A stretch of DNA of 64,000 nucleotides from an uncultured Prevotellaceae bacterium (GTDB lineage Bacteria > Bacteroidota > Bacteroidia > Bacteroidales > Bacteroidaceae), in the NCBI GenBank assembly GCA_900318775.1, contig ONLY01000007.1:1-64000 (forward strand), read 5' to 3'. The notes beneath the pieces were generated by a model. That model searched no databases. It had not been told where the DNA came from and saw only the letters and a program-made list of their open reading frames with translations. A program made the position numbers and the translations under genes. How positions within the stretch are numbered: position 1 is the stretch's first letter; the number at the start of each line of letters is the position of its first letter. Below, in pieces: positions 17,361 through 26,167 of this stretch.

Positions 17361-19466
17361 ATGAATACTACAACAAAGAATCCATTCTTTACACCATATC
17401 AATATATTCCATTCGATTGCATCAAGGAAACTGACTATGAGCCGGCCATGATGAAAGGGATGGAGGAGGAGAACCAACGAGTTGATGCAATTGTCAGGAA
17501 CCCAGAAGCCCCCACATTCGAAAACACGATTGTGGCATTGGAAAAAACGGGAGAATTACTGGACAAGGTGACGAATGTGTTCTTCAACCTGCTCAGTGCC
17601 GAGACGACAGACTTTCTAGACGAACTGTCGCAGAAAATGTCGCCTATACTGACAGAGCATTCAAACAATATCACTCTGAACGAGAAATTGTTTCAACGTG
17701 TCAAAGCGGTATATGATGAACATGCAGCAGAAGGATTTTCCCGCCTCGACCAAGAGCAGAAAATGCTGCTCACCAATTGTTATGAGAACTTTGTGCGACA
17801 TGGGGCAAATCTGTCTGAAGAAAAGAAAGAGAAGCATCGCCGCATCACAGCAGAACTCAGTGTGCTCTCTTTGCAGTTTGCACAGAACAAATTGAAAGAT
17901 ATCAATGACTTTGTTCTTCATCTTACCAATGAAGCAGATTTAAAAGGCCTGCCAGACAGTGCCCTTGACTTGGCCAAACAGACGGCCAAGGAGAAAGGTA
18001 TGGAAGGATATGTATTCACGTTGCAAGCTCCGTCCTACAGCCCATTCATTACCTACTCTTCCAGACGAGACTTGCGGCAACAAATGTACATGGCATACAA
18101 CACACTATGCACGCATGCAAACAGCAACAACAATGTCGCTATTGTCAACAAGATAGTGAACCTGCATCGCGAGCTGGCACAACTGCACGGTTTCAAGTGT
18201 TATGCAGACTATGCCCTCACACGACGCATGGCAGAGAACACAAACAACGTCTATCACCTGCTGAACGACTTGATGAAGGCCTATATGCCTAAAGCTCAAG
18301 AAGAGGTGAAAGAAGTGGAAGCGCTCTACTATGCCGATAATCAGATTGACCCTGCCTCGCTCACGGCGGGAGACCCACGTCTTTTCATGCCTTGGGATTT
18401 TTCTTACTATGCGAATAAGCTGAAAGAAAGCAAGTTCAATATCAACAGCGAGATGCTGCGCCCTTACTTTGAACTCTCACGGGTGAAGCAAGGTGTCTTT
18501 GGACTTGCAACCCGACTGTATGGCATTACGTTCCACAAGAACACAAGCGTGCCAGTCTATCATCCAGATGTGGAAGCATACGATGTGCTGGACAAAGATG
18601 GCTCATACCTCGCCCTGTTCTACTGCGATTTCCATCCACGTGCATCCAAAAAGTCTGGAGCATGGATGACCTCGTTCAAGGAGCAATGGAAAGAAACGAT
18701 TGACACCAACTGCAACTCAAAACGGCATACGGAGATTGTTAACTCACGTCCGCAAGTGTCTATTGTCATGAACTTGTCAAAGCCTACTGACACGAAGCCC
18801 GCGCTGCTAACACTGGGCGAAGTGGAAACATTCTTGCATGAGTTTGGCCATTCCCTGCATGGCATCTTTGCCAATACAACATACCGCTCGCTGTCTGGCA
18901 CAAATGTTTACTGGGATTTTGTGGAACTGCCCTCACAATTCATGGAAAACTTTTCTATTGAGAAAGAGTTCCTCAACACATTCGCTACCCATTACGAGAC
19001 AGGAGAACCTATTCCTGACACATTGATAGACCGTATCATAGCTAGTCGCAACTTCAACGCAGCTTACGCATGTATGCGGCAAGTAAGCTTTGGACTGCTC
19101 GACATGGCATTCTATACGCTCACCACACCTTTCGAAACGGACTTGATGGCTTTTGAGAAACAGGCTTGGGAAGCAGCCCAGGTATTGCCTGCCGTGGATG
19201 GATGCTGCATGACAACACAGTTCTCGCACATCATGGCTGGTGGATACTCTGCTGGCTATTACAGCTACAAATGGGCTGAGGTGCTTGATGCCGACGCTTT
19301 CTCTCTTTTCAAAGAAAAAGGTCTGTTTAATACCGCTACGGCACAAAGTTTCCGAGACAATATCCTTTCACGCGGCGGAACAGAACCTCCAATGGAACTC
19401 TATAAACGTTTCCGTGGACAAGAACCAACCATCAATGCCCTTCTTCGTCGCAACGGTATCATATAA
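17361..19466 (+). CDS. M3-family zinc metallopeptidase (oligopeptidase/Dcp-like)
   Basis: 701 residues from ATG 17361; an upstream TTG at 17340 is less likely. The zinc site HEFGHSLHG has H493, E494 and H497, with the third ligand Glu expected in the VELPSQFMENF segment. Length and C-terminal IMAGGYSAGYYSYKWAEVLDAD region match the M3A dipeptidyl carboxypeptidase/oligopeptidase A family, which cleaves short peptides in the cytoplasm. No signal peptide. The next gene starts at the base after its stop. Confidence 0.93.
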   Translation: MNTTTKNPFFTPYQYIPFDCIKETDYEPAMMKGMEEENQRVDAIVRNPEAPTFENTIVALEKTGELLDKVTNVFFNLLSAETTDFLDELSQKMSPILTEHSNNITLNEKLFQRVKAVYDEHAAEGFSRLDQEQKMLLTNCYENFVRHGANLSEEKKEKHRRITAELSVLSLQFAQNKLKDINDFVLHLTNEADLKGLPDSALDLAKQTAKEKGMEGYVFTLQAPSYSPFITYSSRRDLRQQMYMAYNTLCTHANSNNNVAIVNKIVNLHRELAQLHGFKCYADYALTRRMAENTNNVYHLLNDLMKAYMPKAQEEVKEVEALYYADNQIDPASLTAGDPRLFMPWDFSYYANKLKESKFNINSEMLRPYFELSRVKQGVFGLATRLYGITFHKNTSVPVYHPDVEAYDVLDKDGSYLALFYCDFHPRASKKSGAWMTSFKEQWKETIDTNCNSKRHTEIVNSRPQVSIVMNLSKPTDTKPALLTLGEVETFLHEFGHSLHGIFANTTYRSLSGTNVYWDFVELPSQFMENFSIEKEFLNTFATHYETGEPIPDTLIDRIIASRNFNAAYACMRQVSFGLLDMAFYTLTTPFETDLMAFEKQAWEAAQVLPAVDGCCMTTQFSHIMAGGYSAGYYSYKWAEVLDADAFSLFKEKGLFNTATAQSFRDNILSRGGTEPPMELYKRFRGQEPTINALLRRNGII

Positions 19467-19934
19467 ATGAAACGCCCCATGATACAAAACAAACTCCAAC
19501 TCATCCCAATAGTATGCTGTCTATGTCTTGCAATACTAGCATGCGCTGCCTGCGAGAATGAAGATGACATTGATGAAATCTTCACAGGCAAAACATGGTA
19601 CATGAATGGTGGCATCATCAGCGGCAAGAAACTGAACAGCGAGGTCCAGAATTTCTATACTGATGCAAAAACAGATGCTTACTACATCACTTTTTCATCC
19701 CAGACCTTCAAAGGAAAGCTGACAAATGGCGACAGCTTCTCGGGCACATGGTCGGCAAATGGAAAGAAGCAAACCATCAAACTGAAGCTGACAGAAGCAC
19801 CTGCAGCCTCATCTCCGTTCGATAAACAAATCTATTACATCCTTGCTGGCGCCACTTCATACAGGAGCGGTGCAGACTTCCTCCAGCTGAGAAAAGACGG
19901 AGATAATGTTCTCTATCTCGGCAATCGGAGATAA
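19467..19934 (+). CDS. Small lipocalin-like lipoprotein (DUF4847-like)
   Basis: 155 residues with a lipoprotein signal (LAILACAAC, Cys near residue 28) followed by an acidic ENEDDIDEIFTGKTW start. The rest is beta-rich with FKGKLTNGDSFSGTW, typical of small lipocalin-like domains in Bacteroidetes lipoproteins. Starts directly after the M3 peptidase stop, so it is co-translated. The DUF assignment is from memory of the family start motif. Function unknown. Confidence 0.72.
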   Translation: MKRPMIQNKLQLIPIVCCLCLAILACAACENEDDIDEIFTGKTWYMNGGIISGKKLNSEVQNFYTDAKTDAYYITFSSQTFKGKLTNGDSFSGTWSANGKKQTIKLKLTEAPAASSPFDKQIYYILAGATSYRSGADFLQLRKDGDNVLYLGNRR

Positions 19935-20000
19935 AGAATAAGATTGGGATTCAAAAGAAACTAACATTCATACTACTATCTATACTACAACATATACAAC

Positions 20001-20447
20001 ATGACTGAAGAAGAACTTAAACGATACCGCCTTGACCTTCGCTATATGCGCATGGCTCGAATCTGGGCAGAAAACTCATATTGCCAACGCCGCCAAGTAG
20101 GCGCATTAGTTGTGAAGGACAAAGCCATCATCTCTGATGGATATAACGGCACGCCATCGGGATTTGAGAATATCTGCGAAGATGACAACAACGTCACGAA
20201 ACCTTATGTGCTACATGCTGAAGCTAATGCCATCACGAAGTTGGCACGCTCCCACAACTCAAGCGATGGCGCCACTCTCTATGTCACAGCGTCGCCCTGT
20301 ATTGAATGTGCCAAGCTCATCATTCAGGCCGGTATCAAACGCGTGGTATATGCCGAGCACTACCGATTAGAGGATGGCATCAATTTGCTAAAACGCGCCA
20401 ATATCAACGTAGAATATATTAACCCTGACGAACCTGTCCAGGAATGA
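20001..20447 (+). CDS. Deoxycytidylate (dCMP) deaminase family protein
   Basis: 148 residues. Zinc deaminase motif HAE (H72, E74) and PCIEC (C100, C103), with GYNGTPSGF, a signature of the dCMP deaminase/ComEB group. It converts dCMP to dUMP for dTMP synthesis. Normal length. First of three same-strand genes with short gaps, ahead of the S41 protease. Confidence 0.9.
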   Translation: MTEEELKRYRLDLRYMRMARIWAENSYCQRRQVGALVVKDKAIISDGYNGTPSGFENICEDDNNVTKPYVLHAEANAITKLARSHNSSDGATLYVTASPCIECAKLIIQAGIKRVVYAEHYRLEDGINLLKRANINVEYINPDEPVQE

Positions 20448-20467
20448 AAGAAAGACAATAACCGTAT

Positions 20468-22195
20468 ATGAGCAACAATATCAACAGAAACAACAGATGG
20501 GTGCCTCTCATCATCGCCGCCAGCATCGTCATAGGCATCATCATAGGCACTTTCTTTGCCAACCGTTTTGCGGGCAACAGACTGAACATCATCAATACTT
20601 CATCCAACAAGCTGAACGACTTACTCCATATCATCGATGACCAGTACGTGGACACAGTAGATATTGCCGGTATCGTAGAGCAATCTATGCCTAAGATACT
20701 GGAAGAACTTGACCCCCACTCCACATATATTTCAGCCAATGACGCCCGCACAGCTAATGATGACCTGAAAGGTTCTTTCAGCGGAGTTGGTGTACAGTTT
20801 GTGATTCGCGACGACACGGTGCGTGTCACTAACATTATCAAAGGTGGCCCTTCCGAGAAAGTGGGTATTCTGGCTGGTGACAAAATCATTTCTGTAGATG
20901 GAGTCCCTTATGTTGGCAAAGTTGTAACGAACGAAGAGACGCTGCACCGGCTCAAGGGAGAGAAAGGCACCAAAGTAAAAATTGGTGTGATGCGTCACGG
21001 ACAAACAAAACCATTGACTTTCACCGTGGTGCGTGGTGACATTCCCTTGAAGAGCATTGACGCCACTTACATGATTAACAAGGAACTTGGATACATCAAA
21101 ATCAAGAACTTCGGTGAGACTACCTATGCAGAGTTGCTCACAGCATTAGCAGAACTGGAGGTAGAAGGGTTCCAGGGACTTGTGGTCGATCTGCGCGGCA
21201 ATGGCGGAGGCTATCTTTCCGCAGCCATCCAAATGGTCAACGAATTCCTGCCTAAGAACCGCCTTATCGTGTACACCCAAGGGCGCCGCTCACGCCGTGA
21301 GGAGTATCGCAGCGATGGACGGGGTTCTTATCAGAGTATCCCTCTCATTGTGCTCATTGACGAGACTACGGCTTCCGCTGCTGAGATTTTCTCGGGTGCC
21401 ATCCAAGATAATGACCGAGGCATCATCGTTGGCCGCCGTTCTTTCGGAAAAGGTTTGGTACAACAACCTATCGAGTTTTCAGACGGTTCACTCATCCATT
21501 TAACAATTGCTCGCTACTATACCCCATCGGGGCGCTGCATCCAGAAGCCTTATGTGAAAGGTCAACCTAAAGAATATGAGATGGACCTCATCACCCGTTA
21601 CGAACGAGGAGAATTCTTCAGCCAAGACAGCATCCGCCAGACGGGTGAAGCCTACAAAACGAACATAGGCCGCACTGTGTATGGCGGAGGTGGCATCATG
21701 CCTGACTATTTTGTAGCAGAAGACACGACAGCTCTTACTCCCTACTATTCTGAATGTGTCACCAAAGGAACCATCGCACAATTCTGCTTTGAATATACAG
21801 ACAATAACCGCACAAAACTGGCAACCTTCGACAATGCGGCAACGCTGGAAAAACATTTGAGGAAGCAAGGACTAGTGGACAAATTCGTCCGCTATGCCGA
21901 CTCGAAAGGAATTCTTCGCCGCAATAACATGATTATCAAGTCACAGCATCTTTTCGAACAAGCTATCTATGGCAGCATCATTTACAATATGCTGGACATG
22001 AATGATTATGTTCAGTATCTCAACCACGATGATATCACTATTGCTAAGGCCATCCAACTGTTCAAAGCAAAACAGACGAAACCAACACTCAATGACAAAG
22101 ACAGAACTACGAAAACTGATTCGAGAAAGAAAAAGGCAGCATACCATAGAGGAACTTTCAGCCTTCAGCCAAAGCATCTGCCATTCTGTGCTTGA
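20468..22195 (+). CDS. S41-family carboxyl-terminal processing protease
   Basis: 575 residues: N-terminal membrane anchor (about 11-30), PDZ domain (about 95-180; VGVQF, GPSEKVGILAGDKIISVDG), then the S41 core with catalytic Ser303 in TTASAAE and Lys328 in FGKG. It acts in the periplasm on C-termini of envelope proteins. The last 35 residues (from about 541) are Lys/Thr-rich and unlike the core, and their DNA overlaps the next gene by 104 bases, so the C-terminus may be a read-on extension. Confidence 0.92.
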   Translation: MSNNINRNNRWVPLIIAASIVIGIIIGTFFANRFAGNRLNIINTSSNKLNDLLHIIDDQYVDTVDIAGIVEQSMPKILEELDPHSTYISANDARTANDDLKGSFSGVGVQFVIRDDTVRVTNIIKGGPSEKVGILAGDKIISVDGVPYVGKVVTNEETLHRLKGEKGTKVKIGVMRHGQTKPLTFTVVRGDIPLKSIDATYMINKELGYIKIKNFGETTYAELLTALAELEVEGFQGLVVDLRGNGGGYLSAAIQMVNEFLPKNRLIVYTQGRRSRREEYRSDGRGSYQSIPLIVLIDETTASAAEIFSGAIQDNDRGIIVGRRSFGKGLVQQPIEFSDGSLIHLTIARYYTPSGRCIQKPYVKGQPKEYEMDLITRYERGEFFSQDSIRQTGEAYKTNIGRTVYGGGGIMPDYFVAEDTTALTPYYSECVTKGTIAQFCFEYTDNNRTKLATFDNAATLEKHLRKQGLVDKFVRYADSKGILRRNNMIIKSQHLFEQAIYGSIIYNMLDMNDYVQYLNHDDITIAKAIQLFKAKQTKPTLNDKDRTTKTDSRKKKAAYHRGTFSLQPKHLPFCA

Positions 22196-22628
22196 ACGCA
22201 TCGGGAAGGAGGATAATTGTCAAACCATTCTCCTCTATCATTCCTTGCCAGACGAGGTGGAGACGCATGCGCTCATACGCACCCTGCACGCTGCAGGCAA
22301 AACAGTTCTGCTTCCCACAGTGGCGGGCGATGTGCTAGAACTTCACATCTATGAAGGCGAACAGGCTCTCAGCATGGGCATATCATATGGCATACAAGAG
22401 TCGAAAGGAAGCCTCTTCACCGACTACGGGAAAATAGACCTCGCCATCATTCCTGGCATGGCATTTACGGTACAGGGAGACAGACTGGGACGTGGAAAGG
22501 GATACTATGACAGACTCCTTCCACAACTCACTTGTCCACTCATTGGCATTGCATTCCCTTTTCAGATGGTGACCTACATCCCGTGCGAACCTCATGATAT
22601 ACGCATGAAGGAAGTTATCACAGCGTGA
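22092..22628 (+). CDS. 5-formyltetrahydrofolate cyclo-ligase
   Basis: 178 residues from ATG 22092 (MTKTELRKLIRERKRQ), the expected N-terminal helix of the family. Motifs: LLYHSLPDEVETHALI, LAIIPGMAFTVQGDRLGRGKGYYDRLL. It converts 5-formyl-THF to 5,10-methenyl-THF using ATP. Length is normal. The gene lies in a different frame from the S41 protease with a 104-base overlap. No ribosome-binding site could be judged inside the coding overlap. Confidence 0.9.
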   Translation: MTKTELRKLIRERKRQHTIEELSAFSQSICHSVLERIGKEDNCQTILLYHSLPDEVETHALIRTLHAAGKTVLLPTVAGDVLELHIYEGEQALSMGISYGIQESKGSLFTDYGKIDLAIIPGMAFTVQGDRLGRGKGYYDRLLPQLTCPLIGIAFPFQMVTYIPCEPHDIRMKEVITA

Positions 22629-22695
22629 CCAAACAGTTTTACACGAATCGCCCAATAACCAATATAATACACAGCAATTGGACACTCACAAATGG

Positions 22696-22746
22696 GCACC
22701 TTGCGCATATTATTACGCGCAAGGTGCTTGCTTGTTTATGCGCAAG
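22696..22746. other. Hairpin with two alternative pairings between convergent genes
   Basis: GCACCTTGCGC (22696-22706) pairs perfectly with GCGCAAGGTGC (22717-22727) around a 10-base loop. A third element ATGCGCAAG at 22738-22746 can pair instead with CTTGCGCAT at 22700-22708. No T run follows on either strand. Sits between the cyclo-ligase (plus) and the GH25 gene (minus). Confidence 0.6.
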
Positions 22747-22852
22747 GGGGATGAATATACACACGTAAGGGGTGCATATAGAGCAGCTCAGACACACCAA
22801 TTTTATTTGACACGTCTGAGAGAATTATTGAAACAAAAGCAGAATAAGATGT

Positions 22853-23674
22853 TCAGTAGTACAGTTCACGGAGCTGATGGCGACCGACCAAACGACTCAT
22901 ATCCACATTGCCACGAATTCCACGTACACGTCCTGTGGCTGTATATTGCCACAACACATAATCTTGACCAGCATTCAGTTCGGGTTCATCAAATGTATAG
23001 GCGGCAATAAAAAACTTGTAAGAACGGAGACGAGCATTGCCATCAATATATTTGTTATAGAAATTGCGACCTGTATAAATAATGGGCTTTTTGCCGTATT
23101 CCTTCTCAAACAAGTCACAAAGCTCTAAAAGGCGTGTCTGAAACACCCCTGCAGAAACGCCCCTGATGACTTCAGCATCAATCACAGGCAACAAGTCCTG
23201 CTTTTTTGTATCTACCTTTGACCGGAAAAGTTCAAATTGGGTTTTAGGTGAAAGATGGGGACGGAAGAACAAATAACTACCCACTTTAAGCCCCACTCGC
23301 TTGCACTCGTTGAAATTGTATGAATAAGTGTCATCAATGGTATTGACCCCCTCTGTAGCTTTCAAGTAAACATAGTTCACCTTCGAATCGCGCGCCACCT
23401 CATCCCAGTTGATACGCCCCTGATAATGACTCACATCTATTCCATGCAACTGTTCACCTGTTCCATGCCCTATAATCATAGGCATCTCCAAAGCGCTGGG
23501 ATGCCGGTCGGGACGAGGTTTGCGGGCAATAGGATCAGGTTCAATGTCGGGCATGGACACAGAGGTCTTTACCTTTTCTTTCTTCTCACGCTTGTCGGCA
23601 GAAACAGGAACAGCTATAAGCATGCATAGAAAGGTCAACAATATATATATGTACGCGCGATAATACTTGGTCAT
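22853..23674 (-). CDS. GH25 lysozyme-type muramidase
   Basis: 273 residues with an N-terminal signal segment (MTKYYRAYIYILLTFLCMLI; likely cleavage after VSA, near 26) and a basic linker. The GH25 barrel begins GIDVSHYQGRINWDEVA and includes YLKATEGVN, GSYLFFRP and the catalytic LPVIDAEV acids, ending with VLWQYTATGRVRGI. It cleaves the MurNAc-GlcNAc bond of peptidoglycan in the periplasm or outside the cell. Single minus-strand gene between plus-strand neighbours. Confidence 0.92.
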   Translation of the reverse strand: MTKYYRAYIYILLTFLCMLIAVPVSADKREKKEKVKTSVSMPDIEPDPIARKPRPDRHPSALEMPMIIGHGTGEQLHGIDVSHYQGRINWDEVARDSKVNYVYLKATEGVNTIDDTYSYNFNECKRVGLKVGSYLFFRPHLSPKTQFELFRSKVDTKKQDLLPVIDAEVIRGVSAGVFQTRLLELCDLFEKEYGKKPIIYTGRNFYNKYIDGNARLRSYKFFIAAYTFDEPELNAGQDYVLWQYTATGRVRGIRGNVDMSRLVGRHQLRELYY

Positions 23675-23696
23675 GTAGCAAGTCTAAATTTGTGTA

Positions 23697-23727
23697 CAAA
23701 TATACTCCTTTTCACAGGAATTCGCAA
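23697..23727 (-). promoter_or_regulatory. Promoter for the GH25 gene (minus strand)
   Basis: On the minus strand TATATTTG occupies 23704-23697 and TTG occupies 23727-23725, about 20 bases apart. The gene start is at 23674. Confidence 0.65.
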
Positions 23728-23799
23728 CTTATCCTTAAAGTCTTAACTTTTTTAATGATTTTAAACACGAAAAATGAAGGCTATGTGGTAAATAACCCC

Positions 23800-23807
23800 T
23801 AATTTTG
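23800..23807 (+). promoter_or_regulatory. Possible -7 element for nudC
   Basis: TAATTTTG matches TAnnTTTG, 23 bases before the ATG. No clear -33 TTG was found at the right distance. Confidence 0.4.
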
Positions 23808-23830
23808 GCATGTTTTTTATCTGAATTCCA

Positions 23831-24649
23831 ATGAAAAGAGAGAATACATATTGGTTTGTTTTCATAGGCAACTCAATCTTGCTGCGGCACAATGAAAAAG
23901 GGTATCAAGTACCTTGCTCAGCAGAACCGCCAGTACCCATCAAAGAATGGACAACGCTTCAGGAACTTCCAGAATTGGATGGCATACCATGTATTGCTTA
24001 CAGTCTCAATGCACCGCCAACAGACATGAATGGTTTGGAAACCATCGGATTGCGAGAGTCATGGAATCTATTGCCACGCGCATTCTACAATCAAGCAAGC
24101 AAAGCTTCCGAACTGCTTTACTGGGATTCGAACACTCGCTATTGTGGTGTCTGCGGCGGCCCCATGAAACGCACCACCATCATCAGCAAACAATGCATCC
24201 ATTGCGGCAAGGAAGTGTGGCCACAAGTAAGCCCTGCTATCATTGTGCGCATTCGCCGCGACGACAAAATATTGCTTGTCCACGCCAAGAATTTCCGGAG
24301 GAAAGAAATGTTTGGCCTTGTGGCAGGTTTTGTCGAGACGGGGGAAACATTAGAAGATTGCGTAGTGCGCGAGGTGAAAGAAGAAGTGGGACTGACCATC
24401 AAAAACATTCGATACTATGGCAGCCAACCTTGGCCATATCCCTGCGGAATCATGATTGGATTCACTGCAGATTATGTGAGTGGGGATATTCATCTGCAAG
24501 AGGAAGAAATCAGTGGAGCGGGTTGGTTTGACTACGAGCACCTGCCACAGATACCCGATAAAATGTCTATTGCTAGAAAACTGATTGACAACTATATAGA
24601 AGAAATGTCTTCAAGTAAAGAAATAGAAAAGAAAGAATCAATAAAATAA
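23831..24649 (+). CDS. nudC: NADH pyrophosphatase (NudC)
   Basis: 272 residues. Four-Cys zinc ribbon (YCGVCGG ... QCIHCGK, about 104-124), full Nudix box GFVETGETLEDCVVREVKEEVGL (about 161-183, written here as start GFVETGE and core REVKEEVG), and SQPWPYP downstream, the array that marks the NADH pyrophosphatase/decapping subgroup. It hydrolyses NAD(H) to NMN(H) and AMP and may remove NAD caps from RNA. Followed 6 bases later by a lipoprotein gene in the same direction. Confidence 0.92.
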   Translation: MKRENTYWFVFIGNSILLRHNEKGYQVPCSAEPPVPIKEWTTLQELPELDGIPCIAYSLNAPPTDMNGLETIGLRESWNLLPRAFYNQASKASELLYWDSNTRYCGVCGGPMKRTTIISKQCIHCGKEVWPQVSPAIIVRIRRDDKILLVHAKNFRRKEMFGLVAGFVETGETLEDCVVREVKEEVGLTIKNIRYYGSQPWPYPCGIMIGFTADYVSGDIHLQEEEISGAGWFDYEHLPQIPDKMSIARKLIDNYIEEMSSSKEIEKKESIK

Positions 24650-24655
24650 AGACAT

Positions 24656-25318
24656 ATGACAATGAAACAAACAAAAGCTACATGCGTGGCATTGGCCTTT
24701 GCCATGATGGCCAGCAGTTGCGGCAGTGCCTATCAGGCAGAAAGTGGTGTAAGAGGAGCTATGATTGGGGGCCACGTCGGAGAAATGGTTGGATTATTGT
24801 CTGGACACGGGCATTTCCGTGGCGAAAACGCCGCTTTAGGAAGTCTCATCGGAATGGGCATTGGGGCGATACTCGGTGTAAGTGTCGCATCACAGATTGA
24901 AGAGAAGGAGAAAGCGGAAGCGCAGCGTTATGACGAAGACTACAATACAGCCAATACCCCATCACCTACAACCAGCACTCCTTCTGCGGCCATTAAACTG
25001 AGCGACCTCACATACATGGATACTGATGGCGACGGTTACATCACCAAGGATGAAATTATTGAAGTGGAAGGCTTTATCACCAACACATCCAACAGCGTCA
25101 TCAATGACATTGTCATTTATCTAGTCACCAACGATGACAAAGCGCTCATCGCCTCGCCATCACTTACCACCACTCTGCAGCCAGGACAGAAAATCAGGTA
25201 CACAGGGCGTATTCATTGCCGCAAGACACGTGGATTGTCGGAAGTTGAAGTACAAATGCACACTTCTTACGCCAATAAAAACAACATAAGCAATAGTCTA
25301 TTTATTCCCGTGAAATAA
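24656..25318 (+). CDS. Glycine-zipper lipoprotein with an EF-hand-like loop
   Basis: 220 residues. Lipoprotein signal with MASSC (Cys near residue 22), then two glycine-zipper membrane-associating stretches (GVRGAMIGGHVGEMVGLLSG and LGSLIGMGIGAILGVSVA), a charged linker, a Ser/Thr/Pro linker, a Ca2+-loop-like DTDGDGYITKDE (about 121-132), and a beta-rich C-terminal domain (about 140-220). Architecture suggests an envelope protein with a calcium-binding module. No known function. ATG at 24662 (second Met) is an alternative start. Confidence 0.72.
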   Translation: MTMKQTKATCVALAFAMMASSCGSAYQAESGVRGAMIGGHVGEMVGLLSGHGHFRGENAALGSLIGMGIGAILGVSVASQIEEKEKAEAQRYDEDYNTANTPSPTTSTPSAAIKLSDLTYMDTDGDGYITKDEIIEVEGFITNTSNSVINDIVIYLVTNDDKALIASPSLTTTLQPGQKIRYTGRIHCRKTRGLSEVEVQMHTSYANKNNISNSLFIPVK

Positions 25319-25425
25319 GACACTCCACTGTACAAATGGAGGAGCAGGTTTCCGCCCATACAAGAAAAAAAACTTCCCACATACAAAATTTTCAATTTCT
25401 TAACTCGTGTGTCGTAAGAAATGAC

Positions 25426-25433
25426 TACCTTTG
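25426..25433 (+). promoter_or_regulatory. -7 element for the purH-like gene
   Basis: TACCTTTG, 92 bases before the start. No good -33 TTG is placed at 19-20 bases. Confidence 0.5.
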
Positions 25434-25525
25434 CAACTCCTAAGGTAAAGGATGGTGTGTAGCAGTTTTTGTACACACAAAAAGCAAATTTCAATAAGTT
25501 TACAAACTTCTAACATTGGATAAAA

Positions 25526-26119
25526 ATGGCGGAAACAAAGAAAATCAAGACAGCTCTCGTATCAGTATTCCACAAAGATGGACTCGATGAGTTGTTGGCA
25601 GAGTTGAACAAAAACGGTGTTAAATTCCTTTCAACAGGAGGCACGCAGGCATTTATCGAGAGCCTCGGCTACCCTTGCGAGAAAGTTGAGGACCTCACTA
25701 CATATCCTTCCATCCTCGGCGGACGCGTAAAAACGCTCCACCCCAAAGTATTCGGTGGAATCTTGGGACGCCGCGAATTAGCAAGCGACCAGCAGGAAAT
25801 GGCCAAATATGAAATTCCTGAAATTGACCTTGTCATCGTTGACCTCTATCCATTTGAGGAGACTGTGGCATCAACAAACGACGAGCCTACCATCATTGAG
25901 AAAATTGATATTGGCGGCATCTCTCTCATCCGCGCAGCTGCCAAGAACTTCAATGATGTAGTCATTGTGCCAAGCAAGGCAGAATATAAGCCCCTGCTCG
26001 ACATCGTAAAGGCACAGGGCGCTGAAACAACAAAGGCTCAACGCAAGCAGTTTGCGGAACGCGCATTCGCAACTTCCAGCCATTATGACACCGCTATTCA
26101 TGCCTACTTCGCAAAATAA
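25526..26119 (+). CDS. purH: IMP cyclohydrolase domain protein (half-length PurH)
   Basis: 197 residues corresponding to the N-terminal MGS-like IMP cyclohydrolase domain only: LVSVFHKDGLDELL, FLSTGGTQAFIES, TYPSILGGRVKTLHPKVFGGIL, IDLVIVDLYPFE, IEKIDIGGISLIRAAAKN, and SSHYDTAI at the junction. Bifunctional PurH is usually a little over 500 residues; the AICAR formyltransferase domain is absent and no remnant lies in the 48 bases before mreB. The sequence ends cleanly at the domain border with TAA, so this looks like a true single-domain form. The formyl-transfer step must come from a gene elsewhere. Confidence 0.85.
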   Translation: MAETKKIKTALVSVFHKDGLDELLAELNKNGVKFLSTGGTQAFIESLGYPCEKVEDLTTYPSILGGRVKTLHPKVFGGILGRRELASDQQEMAKYEIPEIDLVIVDLYPFEETVASTNDEPTIIEKIDIGGISLIRAAAKNFNDVVIVPSKAEYKPLLDIVKAQGAETTKAQRKQFAERAFATSSHYDTAIHAYFAK

Positions 26120-26167
26120 TCCGTGAGGAAGTTCAAATCATAAATCGTCAAACCGTAAATTAAGAAC

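Noticed and set aside
22678..23010. 110-codon plus-strand reading frame after the cyclo-ligase gene
   Set aside because: It crosses the structured hairpin and then lies antisense to the GH25 gene; composition is not protein-like and no promoter was found.
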